Source: Drosophila persimilis
Taxonomy: Eukaryota > Arthropoda > Insecta > Diptera > Drosophilidae
DNA length: 64,000 bases
Assembly: GCF_003286085.1 (NCBI RefSeq)
Contig: NW_020825294.1
Span: 3,906,001-3,970,000 of the forward strand
Direction of reading: 5' to 3'
The first letter of the stretch is position 1. Every line of letters starts with the position of its first letter. The position numbers were made by a program, and so were the translations under genes. Of this stretch, positions 1 to 11,146 are shown in pieces. The notes beneath the pieces were generated by a model, which was given only the letters and a program-made list of their open reading frames with translations, did no database searches and was not told the origin of the DNA.

Positions 1-846
1 CCATTTTGAAGTCCACTAATGAGCGTCACAACGACGGCCATCTGTCTAAGGATGCGAGGGCTATTGAATAAGTAGCGAAGCAGATAAGCGCTGGATAGGT
101 CTTACTTTTCGGTCCCAGGAATCCAAACAACAAAAGACACAGTTAGTCCCATATAACGCTATCCAAGTGAGTCAAATATCATATTGAATGCGTTTTCCAG
201 ATGGTTTCTATCTCCTGAAAAGTTCTGCTTTAAATCCCTTTACATACACACCACATTACCGGTCCTGGCTGGCTCCCACAAGCCAATTACCTGAAAACAT
301 TTCAATGCAAAAACCACTTACCGAAAAGCCCTGCTCGTATTACAAAATAAAAGTATTAATATGCATAAAAGTAGCATAAACTCCAATTAAAAATGGGGAT
401 AAAAAGGGGCCAGAGACTGGGACAAATATTTGCTGCCATTCGATGGAGTGAGTCCTTTGTCCTGGCACATCGCCCAGAGCGAGGGTCCTGCTAATGAACT
501 TATTTCGCATTTTGAATTCAAATGCAAAGCGCCCACTCCCCTCGCCCTCTTTGCCGGAAAATTGGCTTATTACAATCGACTGTCATTAAACAATCGATGC
601 TGCTAATTGTGAGTACCATAAGGAACAGATACTGGGCAACGAGTCAGGGGCTTGGGGTCACCAAGGGTCGGGCCCGTGCACAATTGCAGTGCAAACGAGC
701 TGACTAATTAATTCAAGTTTTTCGTTCATTATTTTGTTCAATCTAAGAACTCTAAAAAACTACGTCAAAGTCAACATTCAACATTTCAATCAAACAAGAG
801 TTCAACTCTCTTTACAAATTTTGTAAAATAAAAAAAAAATAACACA
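1..846. other. non-coding stretch, nothing recognised
   Basis: No open frame here has a credible start, codon pattern or splice partner. The last 100 bases are A-rich and lie directly upstream of the start codon at 847, so they probably hold the 5' UTR and core promoter of that gene. No clear TATA box is seen. Confidence 0.5.
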
Positions 847-1726
847 ATGAGCTATGATAAAACCCAAACATTTTCATCGTACAACCATGATGAAGAAGAA
901 GAACACCGCCTTATTGAAATGTTCAAAAACACAAACTTCATAGCTGAATCGTAAGTACAGTCGCTCCTTCCATCAGCCACTCCCAGCTGATGCCAATCCA
1001 CCGCAGTCCCACCATGATCCGTCCGAGTAGGTCAAAGTTCACAGCCGAGGGCATTGTGAGCACACCCTGTGACGACTCGAGCCTGCGAAAACGCAATCTA
1101 AATGCGGTCCTAAAGCTGCCTGACTTGAAAGAGCGTACCTCCATGTCGTCCATGGAGGGTCTGTACGAGCTGTCACAGAAGCTGGCAGTGACGTCACCCA
1201 GGCTGACAAAGTTTTTCAAAGACCCAGAGCAGCCAGAAGAGATCACAGACCCAGACATGGTCCGGGGCCTTGAGAATACTCCCCAGAAGAGAGAGGAACA
1301 GCCCGAAGCAACCGTCCAGCAGCCAAAGGTTAAAGGCAGAATTTTACTTTTCAAGCAGCATCAAGAATTAAAACTTTGGAAGTCTATAATCCGTAACCCG
1401 ATTAACCGTAATTTGTGCGAACAAGTAAAGAACAAGCTGAAGAACAAGACGAAAAAGAAGAAAAAGAAGAAAGATCATTTGCCTGCGCGGGTCAAGGCTG
1501 TGCTCGACTTGAAACGAAAAAATTACATAAATTTATTACGAAAGCCAACAGGCCATGGTGCAAGCAAATACCTGAAAAGGTTTGGTAAGGATCCAATGCT
1601 ATTTGTAGGTCTTATATCAGGTTTTTTTTTTGTTTTCCCGCAGTCGCATCTAAAGTACTCCCTTGGCTCCTGACCTTTGGTATTGCTTTCCTGGTATACG
1701 TAACATTATTAAGGTGGACGGCGTAA
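847..1726 (+). CDS. small tail-anchored membrane protein, family not recognised (3 exons)
   Basis: The model joins exons 847-950, 1007-1584 and 1644-1726. The introns are 56 and 59 bp with good GT/AG sites, and the phases match (2 then 1), giving 254 residues. The N-terminus is acidic and hydrophilic (MSYDKTQTFSSYNHDEEEE). The middle is charged, with a run of nearly pure lysine around residues 180-190. The last exon adds a single hydrophobic span (VLPWLLTFGIAFLVYVTLL) that ends a few residues before the stop. There is no signal peptide, so the layout is that of a tail-anchored protein of the ER, nuclear envelope or mitochondrial surface, facing the cytosol or nucleus. I do not recognise the family; there is no LEM or SUN motif. 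The open frame of exon 2 runs on past 1584, but that extension is intron. Confidence 0.75.
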
Positions 1727-4700
1727 CGGGGATGGCGATGGGCAGTAATATTAATCCATTCTTAATGTTTAGTTACTTGTTGAATTATTGATGTTTTATG
1801 TTCTAAAACATTTTCGACAGCAAAATTATAAGGGCCAAAAAAATAACAGAAACGTTGTTCACCCTTTTTTTTGCCGTAGGAGAGCCGAGCAGAAAAGAAT
1901 GGCGATTTGCAATGGGAGAGCAATTAGATAGAGAAGCAGAAAGAGAGAGAGAGATAGCTTGAGCGAGCATTTAGGAAGCGCAGCAGAGAGAGAGAGAGAG
2001 AGCTTGAGCAAGCATTTAGGAGGCGCAGCAGAGATAGAGAGCTCGAGCGAGCATTTCGGCAGTAAAGCCGAGAGAGAGAGCTTGAGCGAGCATTTGGGAA
2101 GCGAAGCCGAGAGAGAGAGAGAGCTTGAGCGAGCATTTGGGAAGCGAAGCAAAGAGAGAGACCTCATTTGGAAAGCGAAGCAAAGAGAGATAAGCCGCCC
2201 ACGCAGGCAGCGCTGCCTTCGTTCAGTAAGGTCTCTCAATTTAAGGTGCGCCCTGGCCTCTCCCTCTCTCTCGTTCAGTGCGAGTGCATTTTAAGTTGAA
2301 GGAAAACATGCTAGTGCCGTGAGTGTAATACCTGTAATGCCTCACCTTACACGTAATGCACCCCAAATATGGGCTCTTATGGATATTGTTTTCTAATCTT
2401 TTTAAGGGTTTTTTTTGCACTTTTATTCCCCGATCAAAACCCAGGTTCATTCAACCTTCCAACGATTTGATGTACATTTGTAGTTTTAATTTTATTTCTA
2501 GTTATTTTCCATTCTACTTATCGTTTATCCCTTGGCTATCAAAGCGTTCCACATACGGAGAGTGAGAGAGGGGGCGGGGGGGGTGAATGGGGTTACCATC
2601 CTAGATCCAGTATCCTGTATGCTGTTGTGTAGAGAACCCTGTTGGATTTTTATTATCTCAACAATATATAAAGCCATTTTAGTTGATATTTGTTAAGTGG
2701 GCGTCGGTCACGCCCCCCAAACAGAGGGTGCAAGAGGGGGCCTAGGGAGGATGGCCAGGCAAAAAGGGATTGGAAAATATGGCAACTAACTAAAGAGCAA
2801 AATAACCGTGAAGCAGTGTATGTTTTTGCAGTTGACTGCATTTAGACCCCGGGCTTAAACCCCACCCCAGCCCCACGCCTCGATTGCCGGAGCATTTTTG
2901 TGAAGTGCATTGCCAGATAACCAAATGGATGACAGCAGCTGTGTCCTGCAGGCTAGTCCTCTCCCTGTCCCTTTGGCTTGGGTTCAAGTAGCCCCATTGA
3001 GTTTTTTCTTTCTCTCTTTTTTTTTGGTTTTTTTTTGTATTTGTATGGGCAATACTCGTATTGTTGCTTTATGGCCGAGACAGGCCCAGGACTCTAGTAC
3101 TAGTACTCGTTGTAGTTGTCTCTACGATTTGTTTCCTTGTGGCTGTTGGACACACTTGTTGGGGATGGGATAAGTGGAGATCCAGAGCCGTTTCTGGATC
3201 TGTAGACTGTTGATGTATTAATACTTAAGTAGCTGTAACTACAGTGGAGACTCCAAATAAAAGAACTCGCTCTCTCGAAGAGCCTCTTAGCCGTCTTACT
3301 CGTGCAAAAGAGACAATTTCCCTCGGCAGTAAATTTTTCAGCAATCACTCGACTATTTACTGTACCCTACTGTACTTTTAACTTTCTGCTCGCAGCTGCA
3401 ACAATTGTGCGACAGAATTTAATGACACTTAACATCTGCCATGCAACGTACAAAACTTTTACTGAATGAGAGAGGGGGAGAGAGAGAGAGACTCTCGGCT
3501 CGGACTTGATAGGGGCTGAGAAATGTTAGCCATGTATTTTCTAAAAAAAAAAAACGCCTGCAAACCAGAACTGCAGTCGAGGGACGAGAAGGCGATGGAG
3601 AATTTGAGTTGAAAAATGTTTCCAAGTTAAATGAAGCGCATCAAACGTCAGTCGATAAATTTAAAAGCCAAAGCTATTGACTTGCAAAAAATAAAAGCAA
3701 ATAATACTGCTGCCGCCTGACCAGGCAGTCGGCCAGGATGGCAGGAGGCGCACACGGGCAGTCAGAAGGAGTCTGGCGATGGCCAATCTCCGTACCCCAA
3801 GCCCAATCAAATACAGGACGTAAGGAGAGAAAGGGAGAAAAAAAAGAAAACCGATTCCATGTGCATGCTGGTGACATTTTGCTGACAGCAGCAGCAGCGC
3901 CCCAAAACGGAAGTCCAAGTGTTGACAGCGGCCCCCCCTTCGGGGAGCCCGTGGAGCATATAAAAGTAAAGGAGATAGAGGAGAATCTCTCAGATAGTTT
4001 TCGGGTGTGATGGGAGGACATGGTGATTGGCTACTTAACTCTTTTGCCAAACTCTTCAGTCAGATGGCTGTCGAAAGGTGGGCGTGGCAGCGTATGTGAT
4101 CCAATACCCCACCCCCACCCCCCCCCCGAGTCTGGACAAACTTTGTCTTTTGCATGCTGTCGAAACTTTTATAGAAATTCAATTTCTATTATATCGGTTT
4201 TTGCTAGTTGAAACTCTCTGGAATGTTGCATATGTCGTTTGGCCCTATTGAAACAATAAATTTTTTGAACTTGAACAGGAATATGGTGCACACTCGAACA
4301 TGTAACCCAGCCAGCACGAACTTTGACTTGTTCCAAAAAGTAAAATGAAAATAATATAAAAGGGTGAAGCGTTGAAGCCTGAAAAAAAGGAAGAAAAAAT
4401 AGTGGAAGAAAGTTTTGCAAATTTTATTAGGTAAAAGTTTGGGTGTGGCCTATGCTGGGAAAATTAAATAGTCTATGATAATGATTTGAGAGGGTATATA
4501 ATCTGTTGAAATACCGCCCTGACTTGAACAATACCTCTAGTGGTAAAACAAACCATAAATTCACAAAACCTTTCGTTCAATATCTTGTACCGTTCATTTT
4601 TGTATCAACAAGTGGGCCACAGCCACACAAAAATGTTCGCTCATCATATGGGTATGGGTAGAGGGGGGAGACGAATCCCAATGAGAGAGCGACACACAAG

Positions 4701-5555
4701 CAAAGCGTGGAAAGAGCAAGAGAAGGACAGAATGCTATGCGCTAGTGCTAAATCTTCTACGCAGTTACAATTTCATACAAAAATCGCGGTTTTTAAGTGT
4801 TAAATTCAAGAAAAACTGGGGTGTGACAAGCATAGGACCCACGTAATACACAATTCCAGAAACTCGAAACAATCAGATCAATTAAAACAATCTGCGGAAA
4901 GCTGTGCAAATTCATATTTTCATTTGCCTCGCGGTTTTTTTCGTGCTGTCTTGTAAGGTGTGTGTGTGTTTGTATGCGTGGGAAAATATAGCAAAAAAAA
5001 AAATGCAGAAATAAACGCTTGAGAGCGGCACAGCTGTGAGGCGTAGGAGTATTAGTAAGTCTCGCTCTAGCTGCTCTCTCTTCGGAAATATTGCCATTCG
5101 CTTTTGCTCATCTTCCACTTCATCGTTTTTGTTTTCCTTTTTTTCTTAAAAAAACAAGCAAACAGCAGGACTTGCAACGATCAAATTCCAATAAGAGCAC
5201 AGATTTCGGGCATTTAGTCAAGCATTACACGGAAAACTCTCACTCAAGGGACCAAGCTGAGCGAGTGAGAGAGAGAGAGACTACTAACCTAAGATCGCCC
5301 ATGCAGGCGCAGTGCACCTTAACCCGCTCAATCACCCCTCTGCAAACAAGTGGCAAACACATGCATAAACTTTTGTTCACATTGGGCCATAGGAGTAGGA
5401 GAAAACTTGCAGCATAAATTTGCATGCTCTTTTTAACATCAGAGAGGCAGTGAAACACGGAATCTATGCTAATTTCCAATGAGAGAACAATTTGATCGAG
5501 CACTAATACTCCCACACTTGCATTTCACACGGAATGTAAATTGCTTAAAAAATAT
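1727..5555. other. non-coding stretch with minisatellite and simple repeats
   Basis: About 3.8 kb without a supported gene. It holds the GA-rich minisatellite listed separately, C-rich and T-rich tracts, and many short open frames that overlap on both strands without coding character. It could contain regulatory DNA for either flank, but nothing specific can be read. Confidence 0.5.
1940..2200. repeat. GA-rich minisatellite, units of roughly 40-50 bp
   Basis: Five to six imperfect direct units alternate a GAGAGAGA tract with a core close to GCTTGAGCGAGCATTTGGG followed by AAGCG. Unit length varies with the GA tract. The repeat keeps open frames on both strands, which produces spurious proteins rich in Ser, Leu, Arg and Glu. 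The GAGAG tracts would be binding sites for GAGA factor if they are used. Confidence 0.8.
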
Positions 5556-5559
5556 CACC

Positions 5560-5845
5560 ATATCGAATGCATCATTTATAAAATATCAATGTATCGATTA
5601 TATCGGAAAAAAATTCAAAAGTTCATTTTCAAAATTTTTGTTTGTTTACAGCAGATAGCAGTTGTTTTTAACAACTAATTTTATTGTTGATGCCATATGT
5701 TAAATATTTGAGAGCCAGCTGTGTAATATTCGGTTTGCAATTGGGTCTAAAAATATCGATTTGTGATATAATCGTGGACAAAAATATCACAATGATAATA
5801 TCGTATGGAAAATAAGAATATCAGCCGAATCGATATATCGATATA
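5560..5845. promoter_or_regulatory. CGATA/TATCGATA cluster, possible DREF/BEAF-32 region
   Basis: This AT-rich stretch contains repeated ATCGA and CGATA words: near 5561, 5592, 5602, 5754 and 5829, and a full DRE palindrome TATCGATA at 5836-5843. In Drosophila such sites bind DREF (housekeeping promoters) and BEAF-32 (boundary elements). It lies directly upstream of a GC-rich segment ending in a strong splice donor, which fits a promoter. Binding is inferred from the words only. Confidence 0.5.
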
Positions 5846-5933
5846 ATATCCTAACGCGGACCCAAGAAAGCACGCGTCCTAAGTCAGCTCCGCGTTTTCA
5901 GACCGGGAAAAGCGCGAAAACTCCGGAAATAAA

Positions 5934-6009
5934 ATGAAAATTGTGTCGAGCAGCTGCGTAGTGTTCCGGTGCAAAAAAAAAGGTGAAAATCAGATAATAA
6001 AATGCAAAG
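5934..6009 (+). CDS. possible first coding exon or 5' UTR exon, gene unknown
   Basis: An ATG at 5934 opens 25 codons (starting MKIVSSSCVVFRCKKKG) and runs into a consensus donor, AAAG followed by GTAAGTGG, at 6010. The exon follows the CGATA cluster and a short GC-rich stretch that could hold the transcription start. No partner exon is recognised downstream, so the transcript may have a long first intron that spans the small genes beyond. It could equally be an upstream ORF in a leader. Confidence 0.3.
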
Positions 6010-6015
6010 GTAAGT

Positions 6016-6526
6016 GGAAAATTTGAGGTTTTTTATGTTTCCTTATTCTCTCTCTCTCGTCGCGCTTCTCACGAAAAGAAATCGCTCTGCCCAAGGGACG
6101 AAGGGGTGCGGTGCGCTGCTAATTTTGCCGCTTTGGATTTCCTTTTGCCACTGATTCGCCCCGCCCTTGTCAAACCGCAAGCAGTTTTTGTTGAACCCAC
6201 GATTTTTGAGTGAAACTGTAATTGCGCAGCAGGCTTAAAACTCGCTCATATTCCCTGCCCTGCTCTCCGTCTATCGCACACTCCATGCTTCGCTTGTGTG
6301 CTCTCTTCCTTATTGCTCTCCCGTTGAAAGCTGGCAATTTCTGCTCCTTGTCTTCTCCCTCTCTATTTGTTGTGTCTGTGTGAGACACTTGTTGCTGAAA
6401 ATAGCAAATTGCTGAACGAATTGTGAATAAAAGGCAAACGAAAGAATTACTTGCGCATTCTTATACATTTTTTAATAATCATAAAAAGAGTAATATACTT
6501 ATTTATATAAGATAATGTGTATTTGC
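6016..6526. other. non-coding stretch
   Basis: About 500 bases with CT-rich tracts. No supported gene. The end nearest 6527 would carry the 3' UTR of the minus-strand peptide gene. Confidence 0.45.
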
Positions 6527-6873
6527 TTAAAACAAACTTGGGCTTGTGTTTTTGCTTAGATAGGCGTCGAAATCAGGGATTGTATCATATGTGTCTTTGA
6601 TATCTCCTGCCTGAAGTCCTCCATCATATTGTCCACCGCCTCCCAGATTTGTTTCTTCGTAATGTCCGAAGCCGCATTGTACGTTTTGTACATTTTGTTG
6701 GCAATGGTGACGGTTATGGTGATTGTGACAGTGATGTGGACCATGACTATGATGTTTGGAAGCTACTGCAGCTGCCATCAAGGCCATGATTAGAATGTGC
6801 TGTTTAAAGGGAAATCAAATGAATATTTAAAATATTTTACAAACTCCTCAGCTCTACTTACCAATAAATTCAT
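6527..6873 (-). CDS. small secreted His-rich peptide precursor (2 exons)
   Basis: Exons 6862-6873 (MNLL) and 6527-6799 are joined over a 62-bp phase-0 intron to give 94 residues. Exon 2 opens with the hydrophobic core HILIMALMAAAVAS, a clear signal peptide. The mature part has a His/Asn-rich block (about 15 His in the first 30 residues, with two Cys) that could bind metal, then a Gly-rich stretch and an acidic tail ending in SPSLF. A TATA box lies about 45 bp upstream of the start codon. It is divergently arranged with the Tyr-rich peptide gene at 7236. The exon plan is shared with the nest at 23-34 kb. Function is unknown; cuticle, immune and reproductive roles are all possible. Confidence 0.8.
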
Positions 6874-6908
6874 GTCACTTATGTATGAAATTTTGGCTAG
6901 AGCTTCGT

Positions 6909-6919
6909 ATTTATAGACA
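6909..6919 (-). promoter_or_regulatory. TATA box of the His-rich peptide gene
   Basis: On the minus strand the sequence reads CTATAAATACG, about 40-45 bp upstream of the start codon at 6873. The word resembles GCTATAAGTACG in front of the divergent gene. Confidence 0.65.
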
Positions 6920-7177
6920 AAACAAAATAGGTTCCAGCGAACTCTAAAATTCGTTGAAATCGAAGCTTATCGGCTGTTCAGATCTATGGCATTCTTAGTA
7001 ACCATAAAAGTCTGGTTATAATCGGAATATTTGTGATTTTGGGAATGAGAGAATGTGATCTTTGTCGATCTTGGAATCAGAGGTCTTCGTGTACATGTTT
7101 ATCTCTTCGTGAGAATTCGGTTCAAAAGGTAGACTCTTATCTTTTCAGTGATTTCCAAGCTGTGCAGTGATTTTTGC

Positions 7178-7183
7178 TATAAG
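7178..7183 (+). promoter_or_regulatory. TATA box of the Tyr-rich peptide gene
   Basis: TATAAG lies 58 bp upstream of the start codon at 7236, the usual spacing in the small secreted-peptide genes of this window. Confidence 0.6.
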
Positions 7184-7235
7184 TACGAACCTATATTCCA
7201 AATGAAATTCAATTCCAAATTGTAGATCAACCAAA

Positions 7236-7513
7236 ATGAATTTCTTGGTGAGTAGACGACAGCCGTCAAAATGTACAGAATATTAATGTGACATTTCGGG
7301 ACCCTGTAGATCGTATTATTTGCTTTGGTGGCCGCTGCATTCGCCGTTCCCCAGTACTACGGTTATTCGGTCGGATATCCTACATACTATGGGGCCGAAT
7401 ATCCTTCATACTATGGGGCCGAATATCCTTCATACTATGGGGGCGGATATTCTTCATATCCAGATGATTCTCAAGAAAGTTATGAGAGTGAGGAGGCACA
7501 ACAAGAGTGTTGA
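7236..7513 (+). CDS. small secreted Tyr/Gly-rich repeat peptide (2 exons)
   Basis: Exons 7236-7247 (MNFL) and 7310-7513 are joined over a 62-bp phase-0 intron to give 71 residues. Exon 2 begins IVLFALVAAAFAVPQ, a signal peptide with likely cleavage after FA. The mature part is three copies of a nine-residue unit close to GAEYPSYYG, encoded by near-identical 27-bp repeats at about 7376-7450, followed by an acidic Ser/Glu tail ending in QQEC. Tyr/Gly/Pro repeats of this kind occur in cuticle, chorion and glue-like secreted proteins. Family members are not identifiable from sequence alone. Confidence 0.8.
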
Positions 7514-8423
7514 AAAGTTCCCCAACTTCCGGAAGCCTCCTGTGCAATAGTTTCTATATTCTATGTTTCTTGTACAATTAATGAATTAAAATTAATAATT
7601 AAATTATCCAATACAATGGAGATACTGTTAAGAGAATTTTCCCCTATCTCCACATCTTTCTTTGTATTCCTTTGGCATACAAATTGCATATAAATTGCGC
7701 TCATTGACGACACGGCGGATACGGCTAACAAAAAAGTAGCACAAACACGGAATTTACATGGAAAATATTTTGTTGGAACATAAATTTCGTATTTCACATT
7801 TTTCATAACACCCCTTCAACCCGCCCTCCGGAGCTTATCAAGTGCCGTGGCAGTCACACCCCATGCACCACGCCCCCTCTCTCTGCCCCTCTCATCTACA
7901 ACAACCGGCGAAAGCAGCGACAACTTTTACCTTGTCAAAAGACTTGCCGTGCGGCAAGTTTCAACCTTTTTGATACCCTCGAAATGGGTACTACCCTTTG
8001 AAGAAAGGTTCGACTCGAAAATGTTTGATCCCGAAAGCACCCCATCGAACCACGAAGAACCATCAGCACTCGAACCTCAAACCCACGATCAGCAAAAGCT
8101 ACCCGAGGATACCCTTCGTCTTACTTGTTTTTTTTCCGGTATTTTTGATGAGCAGCTTGCAAGCAGTGCAAGGGGGACAGACGGTCTTTGGGGCTGCTCC
8201 AGGACTTTATTAAAATTATATATTTGCATGTTTGTTGCAATTTCGTTCAGCGAAGGCACGAAGCCAAAAGAAATGGCAATTGCATATGAATTTATAAATA
8301 TGAAAGAGCCATTTTCCAACTTTTCTTTTGGTTTATTTGAATTTTTCGTAGCCGTCTTTTCAATTAAGAAATCAACGAGAAAAAAGAACCAAAAACTAAT
8401 TAAGGAAAAGGTTCTTTATGTTT
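7514..8423. other. non-coding stretch between convergent genes
   Basis: This holds the 3' UTR of the Tyr-rich peptide gene (AT-rich, with polyadenylation-like words near 7580-7600) and the 3' flank of the minus-strand MYCBPAP-like gene. An open frame at 7847-8455 on the plus strand is not supported as a gene. Confidence 0.5.
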
Positions 8424-10727
8424 CTATATTGGTACAACATCTGTGCTTTCGATGACAGATACAATATCTTCGGCTATGTTGCACAAATGTGAGTAGGTCT
8501 GTATAAAGAGGGTGTCCCGAAAGTATTTCGAATGGTAGAGCTTTGACAACACAATGGATTTGATCTTCTCCTCGTCCAGCTCTTCTTCGGCATAGACTTC
8601 GAGCAGTTTCTCCAGATCTGCGGGTGAGAGTGTGGTCAATGTACTCAGATCCTGAACCGGCTCGTCACCCTCCTCCTCCTCCTGCAGCTGCTGCAAGAGA
8701 GTGATGTAGTAACGCTGCAGTTCTGGCTTAAAGAACGATTCCTCGATGGTGCACATGAGATCCTCCCACTCCTCGATGCCATTGCAGATGACGCCGCGGA
8801 CGTAGATGAAACGCGAGCGTTGCTTCTGTGTGTCCATCTGCCGGATGTCGTCCAGGCTGCACGACGGCTCCAGCATATTGGCCAGGATATCCATGTACAG
8901 GATGAAGAGCTTCTCGCGATCCTCCAACGTTTCGATGCGCATTATGTACTCCTTGATGGTGTCCAGCCGCAGATCCCATGGCCGTTCACGTGGCTTCTTC
9001 AGTTGCTGGTGCAGACCCTTGAGCACCTCCAGATCGTCGAAACGACAGCAATGATGGCCCGGATTCAAGGCATTAAAGATCTCCCGTTCATCCAACGTCC
9101 GATCGTAGGGACAGCAGGCGGGCGGCGGCACTACCAAGGGCGATATTGTGCCCAGTCTTGTGGTCAATTGATTGACTTCTTCGGTGTTCGCCTTGCATAT
9201 GGGAATGCAGCGGAGCTCCCTCAGCTTGGCCCTGTATTCCTTTGGGGTGGTACAGCAGCCGTGTAAGCGGACCAACAGCGACTCCTTGTTGCTGCAGAAT
9301 ATCCTGGGGTCCACGCTTAAGAACCACAGTTCCACGGCCATGCTCACCTTTCGTGGCTGATACATTACGATGATGTTCCGGGTCTCGCCGTAGGTCAAAC
9401 GAAAGCTATCCAGGTCGAAAAGGAACTCATTGTCCTTGGCCAGCAGCAGGGAGCCCCGATTGTAGTAGTAGACACCCTGTTTCCACGCGAAGGACAGCGT
9501 CTGCTGGCCAATGTTGGTCAGCTGCAGGATATGCTGGGCACTGCGCTGGAAGGGATCGCAGGAGAACTTTATCAGTATTTCAAAGCACTCGTTGAGACCC
9601 TCATCGCCTTCGCCTGGGATGTAGTCCTTCTTGTTGATCCGCAGCCCCAGCTGCGGTACTTCGGCCGCCTCTACGGAAGGCGTTTGATACTCCGTATACG
9701 ACTCGTATTCGCACTCCTCGTGGCAGGGCAACGATGAGCTATTGGTTATGGTCCTTAGGGATGGTGCACCCATAAAGGTGGTCGATGGCACACGCCTGAG
9801 CCGCTCGATATTGATGCCCGTGACCTGCAGGTTATCCAGATCGGGGAAAAAGTCGAGAACATTGCAAATGTGGCCGAATCGCTTTTCGAGACGCTCATCC
9901 AGGACGTTGGACTTTAGCCAGCCACGTGGCAGATCCTGGCCCATTGCCTCTCTGCCCAAAAGCTCTCGCTTGGTCACATCTGGCAGGCCTATGATCTCCA
10001 CGTCCTTGTAGCCATCGCGTTCTGCCTTGGGCAGAGTCTCGAGCAGTTCCCGGATGATCGTACACGTGCAGGGATCCCGGAACTCTCGCAGCGCGGACAC
10101 GGTCTTCACCATCAGCTTCTGGCACTTCATGCGCTCCGCGTACTCCAGCAGACGCTTCACCGTCTGCTCGTTACGATTCTCCAGAGTGGCGGGTCGATTG
10201 AACAGCACTTCGGCGGCATTCTTGCCCGTGAGTTTCTGCACTCGAACCTGCAGCTTGCGGCGTCGCTGCATCATCTCGCGCCAGTACTTGAGACGCGCAT
10301 CGACATGCAGCTCCTTCTTGGACTTGGCCCACTTCACAACGGCCAGGTCGCAGTGCGAGGATGTTGCCGTAAAGTCGCCGCGTCGCTCCTCAAAGATCTG
10401 CTGCAGTATATCGTCCACCACACGATCTGTGTACTTGGAGATCGGCGCTGGCGTTGTCAGCTGATCCACGGCATGTGATTGCGCGGTCTCTATATCGCCG
10501 GCACTGTCCGAAGGCAGAGATGCCAGATTGGCCAATGTGAAGCGTGAAAAGTCCGGCAGCACCAGGGTAGTGGCCTTGCGGCTCAGCATCGATGTGGGTG
10601 TTCGATTGTTAAAGACCAAAGGATCCGTGATATCCGGATTCATTAGTGTATCCCATTGGTTGTGCACGTTCTGCTGTCCCCGCGATTTCCGCGGCCCGGC
10701 ATCATCCATCGAAATCTGATCAGTCAT
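8424..10727 (-). CDS. MYCBP-associated protein (MYCBPAP) family protein
   Basis: A single intronless frame of 767 residues starts at an ATG (MTDQISMDDAGPRKSRG). After a charged N-terminal region the body resembles the MYCBPAP/AMAP-1 family. Around residues 380-490 there is a beta-rich segment of the ASH/MSP Ig-like type (TNIGQQTLSFAWKQGVYYYN, then YGETRNIIVMYQPRK). The C-terminal part is helical (RPWDLRLDTIKEYIMRIETL) and ends in acidic low-complexity sequence. The vertebrate family is tied to sperm and ciliary structures, so a testis or axonemal role is the best guess. It has no signal peptide or membrane span. The long frame with no opposing interruption makes the coding call firm; the family name is from memory of its conserved motifs. 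Confidence 0.8.
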   Translation of the reverse strand: MTDQISMDDAGPRKSRGQQNVHNQWDTLMNPDITDPLVFNNRTPTSMLSRKATTLVLPDFSRFTLANLASLPSDSAGDIETAQSHAVDQLTTPAPISKYTDRVVDDILQQIFEERRGDFTATSSHCDLAVVKWAKSKKELHVDARLKYWREMMQRRRKLQVRVQKLTGKNAAEVLFNRPATLENRNEQTVKRLLEYAERMKCQKLMVKTVSALREFRDPCTCTIIRELLETLPKAERDGYKDVEIIGLPDVTKRELLGREAMGQDLPRGWLKSNVLDERLEKRFGHICNVLDFFPDLDNLQVTGINIERLRRVPSTTFMGAPSLRTITNSSSLPCHEECEYESYTEYQTPSVEAAEVPQLGLRINKKDYIPGEGDEGLNECFEILIKFSCDPFQRSAQHILQLTNIGQQTLSFAWKQGVYYYNRGSLLLAKDNEFLFDLDSFRLTYGETRNIIVMYQPRKVSMAVELWFLSVDPRIFCSNKESLLVRLHGCCTTPKEYRAKLRELRCIPICKANTEEVNQLTTRLGTISPLVVPPPACCPYDRTLDEREIFNALNPGHHCCRFDDLEVLKGLHQQLKKPRERPWDLRLDTIKEYIMRIETLEDREKLFILYMDILANMLEPSCSLDDIRQMDTQKQRSRFIYVRGVICNGIEEWEDLMCTIEESFFKPELQRYYITLLQQLQEEEEGDEPVQDLSTLTTLSPADLEKLLEVYAEEELDEEKIKSIVLSKLYHSKYFRDTLFIQTYSHLCNIAEDIVSVIESTDVVPI

Positions 10728-11067
10728 TTTTCCAAGCAGTTCGGGAGCTGTTTTGGTTTGTTTTATATGTAATATGGTATTTGTGAATGAAGTATATAGA
10801 ATACTTACTTACTGTTATTATGTATGACTTCTCGGTCAACACATTGTTTGAATAAGTTCCGAGAAAAAGGAAAAGCAAAAGGGTGGCACGAAGAGCGTAG
10901 TCGATCCTATACCCTCTGGTGGCTATATAATAATAGGTATGTAAATATTTTTCTAAATAAATTAAGAAAAGAATCAGTGCTCAAAACTGTATTTAAGAAT
11001 GATTTAGGAAGACTCAATGTAAAGGTAGAAATTATCTTAATTACTGGAGGACCTGTGCTCATAGAAA

Positions 11068-11146
11068 CATCATACATATACACATCATACATATACACAT
11101 CATACATATACACATCATACATATACACATCATACAAACATCATAT
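11068..11146. repeat. 15-bp tandem repeat (CATCATACATATACA), about five copies
   Basis: Near-perfect direct copies of CATCATACATATACA, with the last copy altered (ACAAACATCAT). The repeat keeps frames open on both strands. Confidence 0.9.

Noticed and set aside
938-1354. 138-codon minus-strand frame
   Set aside because: Antisense shadow of exon 2 of the tail-anchored protein gene.
1859-2294. Open frames on both strands through the GA-rich repeat
   Set aside because: They exist only because the minisatellite has no stops; the flanks show no coding signal.
7847-8455. 202-codon plus-strand frame
   Set aside because: No domain, signal peptide or conserved composition; starts in CT-rich sequence and runs into the antisense of the MYCBPAP-like gene.
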